This document shows, one piece after another, positions 32,301-44,060 of a stretch of DNA of 64,000 bases (positions are counted from its first letter, which is position 1; each line of letters opens with the position of its first letter). The notes beneath the pieces are model-generated. The model did no database searches. It saw nothing but the letters and a program-made list of their open reading frames with translations, and was not told where the DNA came from. The stretch comes from Haematobia irritans. Taxonomy: Eukaryota; Arthropoda; Insecta; Diptera; Muscidae. The stretch spans positions 200,934,899-200,998,898 of the forward strand of contig NC_134397.1 of the NCBI RefSeq assembly GCF_050003625.1. The letters are read 5' to 3'. The position numbers and the translations under genes are program-made.

Positions 32301-34660
32301 ATATAAAACTATACAATTTTTCAGGATTTAGATGGAATTTCCGATTTTTTGAGGGTGGTCATGAATTAAGCTCCTTTTCGCTCTAGGACGCATAGTTTAG
32401 GAGATATGAGCAAAACAAGTTTTTCATATAAAAATTTCAATTTTTTCAGGATTTGGACGGAATTTTCAATTTTTTTGGGGTGGTCATGAATTAAGCTCCT
32501 TTTCGCTCTAGGACGCATAGTTTAGGAGATATGAGCAAAACAAGTTTTTTATATACAAATTTACAATTTTTCAGGATTAAGATGGAATTTTCGATTTTTT
32601 GAGGGTGGTCATGAATTAAGCTCCTTTTCGCTCTAGGACGCATAGTTTAGGAGATATGAGCAAAACAAGATTTTTATATAAAAATTTCAATCTTTTCAGG
32701 ATTTGGATGGAATTTTAGATTTTTTGAGGTTGGTCGTGAATTAAGCTCCTTTTCGCTCTAGGACGCATAGTATAGGAGATATGAGCAAAACAAGTTTTTT
32801 ATATAAAACTATACAATTTTTCAGGATTTAGATGGAATTTCCGATTTTTTGAGGGTGGTCATGAATTAAGCTCCTTTTCGCTCTAGGACGCATAGTTTAG
32901 GAGATATGAGCAAAACAAGTTTTTCATATAAAAATTTCAATTTTTTCAGGATTTGGGTGGAATTTTCAATTTTTTGGGGGTGGTCATGAATTAAGCTCCT
33001 TTTCGCTCTAGGACGCATAGTTTAGGAGATATGAGCAAAACAAGTTTTTCATATAAAAATTTCAATTTTTTCAGGATTTGGACGGAATTTTCAATTTTTT
33101 TGGGGTGGTCATGAATTAACCTCCTTTTCGCTCTAGGACGCATAGTTTAGGAGATATGAGCAAAACAAGTTTTTTATATACAAATTTACAATTTTTCAGG
33201 ATTAAGATGGAATTTTCGATTTTTTGAGGGTGGTCATGAATTAAGCTCCTTTTCGCTCTAGGACGCATAGTTTAGGAGATATGAGCAAAACAAGATTTTT
33301 ATATAAAAATTTCAATCTTTTCAGGATTTGGATGGAATTTTAGATTTTTTGAGGTTGGTCGTGAATTAAGCTCCTTTTCGCTCTAGGACGCATAGTATAG
33401 GAGATATGAGCAAAACAAGTTTTTTATATAAAACTATACAATTTTTCAGGATTTAGATGGAATTTCCGATTTTTTGAGGGTGGTCATGAATTAAGCTCCT
33501 TTTCGCTCTAGGACGCATAGTTTAGGAGATATGAGCAAAACAAGTTTTTCATATAAAAATTTCAATTTTTTCAGGATTTGGGTGGAATTTTCAATTTTTT
33601 GGGGGTGGTCATGAATTAAGCTCCTTTTCGCTCTAGGACGCATAGTTTAGGAGATATGAGCAAAACAAGTTTTTCATATAAAAATTTCAATTTTTTCAGG
33701 ATTTGGACGGAATTTTCAATTTTTTTGGGGTGGTCATGAATTAAGCTCCTTTTCGCTCTAGGACGCATAGTTTAGGAGATATGAGCAAAACAAGTTTTTT
33801 ATATACAAATTTACAATTTTTCAGGATTAAGATGGAATTTTCGATTTTTTGAGGGTGGTCATGAATTAAGCTCCTTTGCGCTCTAGGACGCATAGTTTAG
33901 GAGATATGAGCACAACAAGTTTTTTATATAAAAATTTCAATTTTTCCATGATTTGGATGGAATTTTCGATTTTTTGAGGGTGGTCATGAATTAAGCTCCT
34001 TTGCGCTCTAGGACGCATAGTTTAGGAGATATGAGCAAAACAAGTTTTTTATATAAAACTATACAATTTTTCAGGATTTAGATGGAATTTCCGATTTTTT
34101 GAGGGTGGTCATGAATTAAGCTCCTTTTCGCTCTAGGACGCATAGTTTAGGAGATATGAGCAAAACAAGTTTTTCATATAAAAATTTCAATTTTTTCAGG
34201 ATTTGGGTGGAATTTTCAATTTTTTGGGGGTGGTCATGAATTAAGCTCCTTTTCGCTCTAGGACGCATAGTTTAGGAGATATGAGCAAAACAAGTTTTTC
34301 ATATAAAAATTTCAATCTTTTCAGGATTTGGATGGAATTTTAGATTTTTTGAGGTTGGTCGTGAATTAAGCTCCTTTTCGCTCTAGGCCGCATAGTTTAG
34401 GAGATATGAGCAAAACAAGTTTTTTATAAAAAAAATTTCAATGATTTTGATGGAATTTTCAATTTTTTGGGGGTGGTCATGAATTAAGCTCCTTTTCGCT
34501 CTAGGACGCATAGTTTAGGAGATATGAGCAAAACAAGTTTTTCATATAAAAATTTCAATTTTTTCAGGATTTGGGTGGAATTTTCAATTTTTTGGGGGTG
34601 GTCATGAATTAAGCTCCTTTTCGCTCTAGGACGCATAGTTTAGGAGATATGAGCAAAACA
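29313..34660 (+). repeat. Long higher-order block, copy 3 with internal expansion
   Basis: Matches copy 2 at +3,833 up to about 32393. It lacks two monomers (250 bp) present in copies 2 and 4 (28560-28810 in copy 2), and then contains a 625-bp pentamer amplification and a second partial block (33870-34660) equivalent to 24585-25380. A private variant, AACAAGCTTTTCAT near 30335, is seen only here. Confidence 0.8.
32400..34010 (+). repeat. 625-bp pentameric higher-order repeat
   Basis: The variant ATTTGGACGG occurs at 32451, 33076 and 33701, exactly 625 bp (5 x 125) apart. The intervening monomers run in the same order: TATACAAATTTACAATT, AAGATTTTTATATAAAAA, CATAGTATAGGAG with AAAACTATACAATT, then GGATTTGGGTGG. 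The third copy is incomplete. Confidence 0.85.
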
Positions 34661-34784
34661 AGTTTTTTATATAAAAATTTACAATTTTTCAGGATTAAGA
34701 TGGAATTTTCAATTTTTTGAGGGTGGTCATGAATTAAGCTCCTTTTCGCTCTAGGACGCATAGTTTAGGAGATATGAGCAAAAC

Positions 34785-37700
34785 AAGTTTTTCAAATAAA
34801 AATTTCGATTTTTCCATGATTTGGATGGAATTTTCAATTTTTTGGGGGTGGTCATGAATTAAGCTCCTTTTCGCTGTAGGACGCATAGTTTAGGAGATAT
34901 GAGCAAAACAAGTTTTTCATATAAAAATTTAAATTTTTCCATGATTTGGATGGAATTTTCAATTTTTTGAGGGTGGTCATGAATTAAGCTCCTTTTCGCT
35001 CTAGGACGCATAGTTTAGGAGATATGAGCAAAACAAGTTTTTTATATAAAAATTTACAATTTTTCAGGATTAAGATGGAATTTTCAATTTTTTGAGGGTG
35101 GTCATGAATTAAGCTCCTTTTCGCTCTAGGACGCATAGTTTAGGAGATATGAGCAAAACAAGTTTTTCAAATAAAAATTTCGATTTTTCCATGATTTGGA
35201 TGGAATTTTCAATTTTTTGGGGGTGGTCATGAATTAAGCTCCTTTTCGCTGTAGGACGCATAGTTTAGGAGATATGAGCAAAACAAGTTTTTCATATAAA
35301 AATTTCAATTTTTTCAGGATTTGGGTGGAATTTTCAATTTTTTGGGTGTGGTCATGAATTAAGCTCCTTTTCGCTCTAGGACGCATAGTTTAGGAGATAT
35401 GAGCAAAACAAGTTTTTCATATAAAAATTTCAATTTTTCCATAATTTGGATGGAATTTTCAATTTTTTGAGGATGGTCATGAATTAAGCTCCTTTTCGCT
35501 CTAGGACGCATAGTTTAGGAGATATGAGCAAAACAAGTTTTTCATATAAAAATTTCAATTTTTTCAGGATTTGGATGGAATTTTCAATTTTTTGAGGGTG
35601 GTCATGAATTAAGCTCCTTTTCGCTCTAGGACGCATAGTTTAGGAGATATGAGCAAAACAAGTTTTTTATATAAAACTATACAATTTTTCAGGATTTGGA
35701 TGGAATTTCCGATTTTTTGAGGGTGGTCATGAATTAAGCTCCTTTTCGCTCTAGGACGCATAGTTCAGGAGATATGAGCAAAACAAGTTTTTCATATAAA
35801 AATTTAAATTTTTCCATGATTTGGATGGAATTTTCAATTTTTTTAGGGTGGTCATGAATTAAGCTCCTTTTCGCTCTAGGAAGGAGATATGATATGAGCA
35901 AAACAAGTTTTTTATATAAAAATTTACAATTTTTCAGGATTAAGATGGAATTTTCAATTTTTTGAGGGTGGTCATGAATTAAGCTCCTTTTCGCTCTAGG
36001 ACGCATAGTTTAGGAGATATGAGCAAAACAAGTTTTTTATATCAAAATTTACAATTTTTCAGGATTAAGATGGAATTTTCGATTTTTTAAGGGTGGTCAT
36101 GGATTAAGCTCCTTTTCGCTCTAGGCCGCATAGTTTAGGAGATATGAGCAAAACAAGTTTTTCATATAAAAATTTCAATTTTTTCAGGATTTGGATGGAA
36201 TTTTCAATTTTTTGGGGTGGTCATGAATTAAGCCCCTTTTCGCTCTAGGACGCATAGTTTAGGAGATATGAGCAAAACAAGTTTTTTATATACAAATTTA
36301 CAATTTTTCAGGATTAAGATGGAATTTTCGATTTTTTGAGGGTGGTCATGAATTAAGCTCCTTTTCGCTCTAGGACGCATAGTTTAGGAGATATGAGCAA
36401 AACAAGATTTTTATATAAAAATTTCAATCTTTTCAGGATTTGGATGGAATTTTAGATTTTTTGAGGTTGGTCATGAATTAAGCTCCTTTTCGCTCTAGGA
36501 CGCATAGTTTAGGAGATATGAGCAAAACAAGTTTTTTATATAAAAATTTACAATTTTTCAGGATTAAGATGGAATTTTCGATTTTTTGAGGGTGGTCATG
36601 AATTAAGCTCCTTTTCCCTTTTTTTATATAAAAATTTCAATTTTCCCATGATTAGGATGGAATTTTCGATTTTTTGAGGGTGGTCATGAATTAAGCTCCT
36701 TTGCGCTCTAGGACGCATAGTTTAGGAGATATGAGCACAACAAGTTTTTTATATAAAAATTTCAATTTTTCCATGATTTGGATGGAATTTTCGATTTTTT
36801 GAGGGTGGTCATGAATTAAGCTCCTTTGCGCTCTAGGACGCATAGTTTAGGAGATATGAGCAAAACAAGTTTTTTATATAAAACTATACAATTTTTCAGG
36901 ATTTAGATGGAATTTCCGATTTTTTGAGGGTGGTCATGAATTAAGCTCCTTTTCGCTCTAGGACGCATAGTTTAGGAGATATGAGCAAAACAAGTTTTTC
37001 ATATAAAAATTTCAATTTTTTCAGGATTTGGGTGGAATTTTCAATTTTTTGGGGGTGGTCATGAATTAAGCTCCTTTTCGCTCTAGGACGCATAGTTTAG
37101 GAGATATGAGCAAAACAAGTTTTTCATATAAAAATTTCAATCTTTTCAGGATTTGGATGGAATTTTAGATTTTTTGAGGTTGGTCGTGAATTAAGCTCCT
37201 TTTCGCTCTAGGCCGCATAGTTTAGGAGATATGAGCAAAACAAGTTTTTTATAAAAAAAATTTCAATTTTTCAATGATTTTGATGGAATTTTCAATTTTT
37301 TGGGGGTGGTCATGAATTAAGCTCCTTTTCGCTCTAGGACGCATAGTTTAGGAGATATGAGCAAAACAAGTTTTTCATATAAAAATTTCAATTTTTTCAG
37401 GATTTGGGTGGAATTTTCAATTTTTTGGGGGTGGTCATGAATTAAGCTCCTTTTCGCTCTAGGACGCATAGTTTAGGAGATATGAGCAAAACAAGTTTTT
37501 CATATAAAAATTTCAATTTTTCCATGATTTGGATGGAATTTTCAATTTTTTGAGGGTGGTCATGAATTAAGCTCCTTTTCGCTCTAGGCCGCATAGTTTA
37601 GGAGATATGAGCAAAACAAGTTTTTCATATAAAAATTTCAATTTTTTCAGGATTTGGATGGAATTTTCAATTTTTTGAGGGTGGTCATGAATTAAGCTCC

Positions 37701-38480
37701 TTTTCGCTCTAGGACGCATAGTTTAGGAGATATGAGCAAAACAAGTTTTTTATATAAAACTATACAATTTTTCAGGATTTAGATGGAATTTCCGATTTTT
37801 TGAGGGTGGTCATGAATTAAGCTCCTTTTCGCTCTAGGACGCATAGTTTAGGAGATATGAGCAAAACAAGTTTTTCATATAAAAATTTAAATTTTTCCAT
37901 GATTTGGATGGAATTTTCAATTTTTTGAGGGTGGTCATGAATTAAGCTCCTTTTCGCTCTAGGACGCATAGTTTAGGAGATATGAGCAAAACAAGTTTTT
38001 CATATAAAAATTAAAATTTTTCCATGATTTGGATGGAATTTTCAATTTTTTGAGGGTGGTCATGAATTAAGCTCCTTTTCGCTCTAGGACGCATAGTTTA
38101 GGAGATATGAGCAAAACAAGTTTTTCATATAAAAATTTCAATTTTTTCAGGATTTGGACGGAATTTTCAATTTTTTTGGGGTGGTCATGAATTAAGCTCC
38201 TTTTCGCTCTAGGACGCATAGTTTAGGAGATATGAGCAAAACAAGTTTTTTATATACAAATTTACAATTTTTCAGGATTAAGATGGAATTTTCGATTTTT
38301 TGAGGGTGGTCATGAATTAAGCTCCTTTTCGCTCTAGGACGCATAGTTTAGGAGATATGAGCAAAACAAGATTTTTATATAAAAATTTCAATCTTTTCAG
38401 GATTTGGATGGAATTTTAGATTTTTTGAGGTTGGTCGTGAATTAAGCTCCTTTTCGCTCTAGGACGCATAGTATAGGAGA
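34785..38480 (+). repeat. Long higher-order block, copy 4
   Basis: Matches copy 3 at +5,451 and copy 2 at +9,284, including the AAGGAGATATGATATGAGC junction (35880) and CTTTTCCCTTTTTTTATA (36611). It keeps the two monomers missing from copy 3. The match to copy 2 ends near 38480, where AAAATTTACAATT replaces AAAACTATACAATT. Confidence 0.85.
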
Positions 38481-39599
38481 TATGAGCAAAACAAGTTTTT
38501 TATATAAAAATTTACAATTTTTCAGGATTAAGATGGAATTTTCGATTTTTTGAGGGTGGTCATGAATTAAGCTCCTTTTCGTTCTAGGACGCATAGTTTA
38601 GGAGATATGAGCAAAACAAGTTTTTCATATAAAAATTTCAATTTTTCCATGATTTGGATGGAATTTTCAATTTTTTGGGGGTGGTCATGAATTAAGCTCC
38701 TTTTCTCTCTAGGACGCATAGTTTAGGAGATATGAGCAAAACATGTTTTTCATATAAAAGTTTCAATTTTTCCATGATTTGGATGGAATTTTCAATTTTT
38801 TGAGGGTGGTCATGAATTAAGCTCCTTTTCGCTCTAGGACGCATAGTTTAGGAGATATGAGCAAAACAAGTTTTTTATATAAAAACTTCAATTTTTCCAT
38901 GATTTGGATGGAATTTTCGATTTTTTGAGGGTGGTCATGAATTAAGCTCCTTTGCGCTCTAGGACGCATAGTTTAGGAGATATGAGCAAAACAAGTTTTT
39001 TATAAAAAAAATTCAATTTTTCAATGATTTTGATGGAATTTTCAATTTTTTGGGGGTGGTCATGAATTAAGTTCCTTTTCGCTCTAGGACGCATAGTTTA
39101 GGAGATATGAGCAAAACAAGTTTTTTATATCAAAATTTACAATTTTTCAGGATTAAGATGGAATTTTCGATTTTTTAAGGGTGGTCATGAATTAAGCTCC
39201 TTTTCGCTCTAGGACGCATAGTTTAGGAGATATGAGCAAAACAAGTTTTTCATATAAAAATTTCAATTTTTTCAGGATTTGGATGGAATTTTCAATTTTT
39301 TGGGGTGGTCATGAATTAAGCTCCTTTTCGCTCTAGGACGCATAGTTTAGGAGATATGAGCAAAACAAGATTTTTATATAAAAATTTCAATCTTTTCAGG
39401 ATTTGGATGGAATTTTAGATTTTTTGAGGTTGGTCATGAATTAAGCTCCTTTTCGCTCTAGGACGCATAGTTTAGGAGATATGAGCAAAACAAGTTTTTT
39501 ATATAAAAATTTACAATTTTTCAGGATTAAGATGGAATTTTCGATTTTTTGAGGGTGGTCATGAATTAAGCTCCTTTTCGTTCTAGGACGCATAGTTTA

Positions 39600-40640
39600 G
39601 GAGATATGAGCAAAACAAGTTTTTTATATAAAAATTTCAATTTTTCCATGATTTGAAAACAAGATTTTTATATAAAAATTTCAATCTTTTCAGGATTTGG
39701 ATGGAATTTTAGATTTTTTGAGGTTGGTCATGAATTAAGCTCCTTTTCGCTCTAGGACGCATAGTTTAGGAGATATGAGCAAAACAAGTTTTTCCATGAT
39801 TTGGATGGAATTTTCAATTTGATTTGAAAACAAGATTTTTATATAAAAATTTCAATCTTTTCAGGATTTGGATGGAATTTTAGATTTTTTGAGGTTGGTC
39901 ATGAATTAAGCTCCTTTTCGCTCTAGGACGCATAGTTTAGGAGATATGAGCAAAACAAGTTTTTCATATAAAAATTTCAATTTATCCATGATTGGGATGG
40001 AATTTTCAATTTTTTGGGGGTGGTCATGAATTAAGCTCCTTTTCGCTCTAGGACGCATAGTTTAGGAGATATGAGCAAAACAAGTTTTTCCATGATTTGG
40101 ATGGAATTTTCAATTTTTTGGGGGTGGTCATGAATTAAGCTCCTTTTCGCTCTAGGACGCATAGTTTAGGAGATATGAGCAAAACAAGTTTTTTATATAA
40201 AAATTTCAATTTTTCCATGATTTGAAAACAAGATTTTTATATAAAAATTTCAATCTTTTCAGGATTTGGATGGAATTTTAGATTTTTTGAGGTTGGTCAT
40301 GAATTAAGCTCCTTTTCGCTCGAGGACGCATAGTTTAGGAGATATGAGCAAAACAAGTTTTTTATATAAAAATTTCAATTTTTCCATGATTTGAAAACAA
40401 GATTTTTATATAAAAATTTCAATCTTTTCAGGATTTGGATGGAATTTTAGATTTTTTGAGGTTGGTCATGAATTAAGCTCCTTTTCGCTCTAGGACGCAT
40501 AGTTTAGGAGATTTGAGCAAAACAAGTTTTTTATATAAAAATTTCAATTTTTCCATGATTTGAAAACAAGATTTTTATATAAAAATTTCAATCTTTTCAG
40601 GATTTGGATGGAATTTTAGATTTTTTGAGGTTGGTCATGA
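39600..40640 (+). repeat. Cluster of hybrid, truncated monomers (about 169-bp period)
   Basis: A fusion junction, CCATGATTTGAAAACAAGAT, joins the middle of one monomer to the AAAACAAG of the next and skips the core. It is seen near 39655, 40224, 40393 and 40562, the last three spaced 169 bp. A variant junction, CAATTTGATTTGAAAAC, is near 39820. The same fusion recurs at about 42354 and 46747. Each copy is one short hybrid plus a full monomer with CAATCTTTTCAGG, so a single deletion event was amplified and dispersed. Confidence 0.8.
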
Positions 40641-41049
40641 ATTAAGCTCCTTTTCGCTCTAGGACGCATAGTTTAGGAGATATGAGCAAAACAAGTTTTT
40701 CATATAAAAATTTCAATTTTTTCAGGATTTGGGTGGAATTTTCAATTTTTTGGGGGTGGTCATGAATTAAGCTCCTTTTCGCTCTAGGACGCATAGTTTA
40801 GGAGATATGAGCAAAACAAGTTTTTCATATAAAAATTTCAATTTTTCCATGATTTGGATGGAATTTTCAATTTTTTGAGGGTGGTCATGAATTAAGCTCC
40901 TTTTCGCTCTAGGACGCATAGTTTAGGAGATATGAGCAAAACAAGTTTTTCATATAAAAATTTCAATTTTTTCAGGATTTGGATGGAATTTTCAATTTTT
41001 TGAGGGTGGTCATGAATTAAGCTCCTTTTCGCTCTAGGACGCATAGTTT

Positions 41050-44000
41050 AGGAGATATGAGCAAAACAAGTTTTTCATATAAAAATTTAAATTTTTCCAT
41101 GATTTGGATGGAATTTTCAATTTTTTGAGGGTGGTCATGAATTAAGCTCCTTTTCGCTCTAGGACGCATAGTTTAGGAGATATGAGCAAAACAAGTTTTT
41201 CATATAAAAATTTAAATTTTTCCATGATTTGGATGGAATTTTCAATTTTTTGAGGGTGGTCATGAATTAAGCTCCTTTTCGCTCTAGGACGCATAGTTTA
41301 GGAGATATGAGCAAAACAAGTTTTTTATATAAAAATTTACAATTTTTCAGGATTAAGATGGAATTTTCAATTTTTTGAGGGTGGTCATGAATTAAGCTCC
41401 TTTTCGCTCTAGGACGCATAGTTTAGGAGAAATGAGCAAAACAAGTTTTTTATATAAAAATTTACAATTTTTCAGGATTAAGATGGAATTTTCGATTTTT
41501 TGAGGGTGGTCATGAATTAAGCTCCTTTTCGCTCTAGGACGCATAGTTTAGGAGATATGAGCAAAACAAGTTTTTCATATAAAAATTTCAATTTTTTCAG
41601 GATTTGGATGGAATTTTCAATTTTTTTGGGGTGGTCATGAATTCAGCTCCTTTTCGCTCTAGGACGCATAGTTTAGGAGATATGAGCAAAACAAGTTTTT
41701 TATATACAAATTTACAATTTTTCAGGATTAAGATGGAATTTTCGATTTTTTGAGGGTGGTCATGAATTAGGCTCCTTTTCGCTGTAGGACGCATAGTTTA
41801 GGAGATATGAGCAAAACAAGATTTTTATATAAAAATTTCAATCTTTTCAGGATTTAGATGGAATTTTAGATTTTTTGAGGTTGGTCGTGAATTAAGCTCC
41901 TTTTCGCTCTAGGACGCATAGTATAGGAGATATGAGCAAAACAAGTTTTTTATATAAAAATTTACAATTTTTCACGATTAAGATGGAATTTTCGATTTTT
42001 TGAGGGTGGTCATGAATTAAGCTCCTTTTCGTTCTAGGATGCATAGTTTAGGAGATATGAGCAAAACAAGTTTTTCATATAAAAATTTCAATTTTTCCAT
42101 GATTTGGATGGAATTTTCAATTTTTTGGGGGTGGTCTTGAATTAAGCTCCTTTTCTCTCTAGGACGCATAGTTTAGGAGATATGAGCAAAACAAGTTTTT
42201 CATATAAAAGTTTCAATTTTTCCATGATTTGGATGGAATTTTCAATTTTTTGAGGGTGGTCATGAATTAAGCTCCTTTTCGCTCTAGGACGCATAGTTTA
42301 GGAGATATGAGCAAAACAAGTTTTTTATATAAAAATTTCAATTTTTCCATGATTTGAAAACAAGATTTTTATATAAAAATTTCAATCTTTTCAGGATTTG
42401 GATGGAATTTTAGATTTTTTGAGGTTGGTCATGAATTAAGCTCCTTTTCGCTCTAGGACGCATAGTTTAGGAGATATGAGCAAAACAAGTTTTTTATATA
42501 AAAATTTCAATTTTCCCATGATTAGGATGGAATTTTCGATTTTTTGAGGGTGGTCATGAATTAAGCTCCTTTGCGCTCTAGGACGCTTAGTTTAGGAGAT
42601 ATGAGCAAAACAAGTTTTTTATAAAAAAATTTCAATTTTTCAATGATTTTGATGGAATTTTCAATTTTTTGGGGGTGGTCATGAATTAAGCTCCTTTTCG
42701 CTCTAGGACGCATAGTTTAGGAGATATGAGCAAAACAAGTTTTTCATATAAAAATTTCAATTTTTTCAGGATTTGGGTGGAATTTTCAATTTTTTGGGGG
42801 TGGTCATGAATTAAGCTCCTTTTCGCTCTAGGACGCATAGTTTAGGAGATATGAGCAAAACAAGTTTTTCATATAAAAATTTAAATTTTTCCATGATTTG
42901 GATGGAATTTTCAATTTTTTGAGGGTGGTCATGAATTAAGCTCCTTTTCGCTCGAGGACGCATAGTTTAGGAGATATGAGCAAAACAAGTTTTTCATATA
43001 AAAATTTAAATTTTTCCATGATTTGGATGGAATTTTCAATTTTTTGAGGGTGGTCATGAATTAAGCTCCTTTTCGCTCTAGGACGCATAGTTTAGGAGAT
43101 ATGAGCAAAACAAGTTTTTTATATAAAAATTTACAATTTTTCAGGATTAAGATGGAATTTTCAATTTTTTGAGGGTGGTCATGAATTAAGCTCCTTTTCG
43201 CTCTAGGACGCATAGTTTAGGAGAAATGAGCAAAACAAGTTTTTTATATAAAAATGTACAATTTTTCAGGATTAAGATGGAATTTTCGATTTTTTGAGGG
43301 TGGTCATGAATTAAGCTCCTTTTCGCTCTAGGACGCATAGTTTAGGAGATATGAGCAAAACAAGTTTTTCATATAAAAATTTCAATTTTTTCAGGATTTG
43401 GATGGAATTTTCAATTTTTTTGGGGTGGTCATGAATTCAGCTCCTTTTCGCTGTAGGACGCATAGTTTAGGAGATATGAGCAAAACAAGTTTTTTATATA
43501 CAAATTTACAATTTTTCAGGATTAAGATGGAATTTTGGATTTTTTGAGGGTGGTCATGAATTAAGCTCCTTTTCGCTGTAGGACGCATAGTTTAGGAGAT
43601 ATGAGCAAAACAAGATTTTTATATAAAAATTTCAATCTTTTCAGGATTTGGATGGAATTTTAGATTTTTTGAGGTTGGTCGTGAATTAAGCTCCTTTTCG
43701 CTCTAGGACGCATAGTATAGGAGATATGAGCAAAACAAGTTTTTTATATAAAAATTTACAATTTTTCACGATTAAGATGGAATTTTCGATTTTTTGAGGG
43801 TGGTCATGAATTAAGCTCCTTTTCGTTCTAGGACCCATAGTTTAGGAGATATGTGCAAAACAAGTTTTTCATATAAAAATTTCAATTTTTCCATGATTTG
43901 GATGGAATTTTCAATTTTTTGGGTGTGGTCTTGAATTAAGCTCCTTTTCTCTCTAGGACGCATAGTTTAGGAGATATGAGCAAAACAAGTTTTTCATATA

Positions 44001-44060
44001 AAAGTTTCAATTTTTCCATGATTTGGATGGAATTTTCAATTTTTTGAGGGTGGTCATGAA
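41050..44060 (+). repeat. Duplicated multi-monomer segment, offset 1,794 bp
   Basis: GGAGAAATGAGC (about 41430, 43224), GAATTCAGCTCC (about 41640, 43434) and TTTTTCACGATTAAG (about 41970, 43764) recur at the same 1,794-bp offset. The non-integral length reflects a hybrid truncated monomer at 42354 between the copies. Confidence 0.8.

Noticed and set aside
23617..36006. Four 90-codon minus-strand frames with the same protein (at 23617, 26450, 30283, 35734)
   Set aside because: They span two satellite monomers and recur only because the DNA block is duplicated. There is no start context, domain or non-repeat extension.
22770..38480. Assembly error as the explanation for the repeated blocks
   Set aside because: Each block has private substitutions and one lacks two monomers, which a simple assembly duplication would not create. 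Copy number still needs long-read confirmation.
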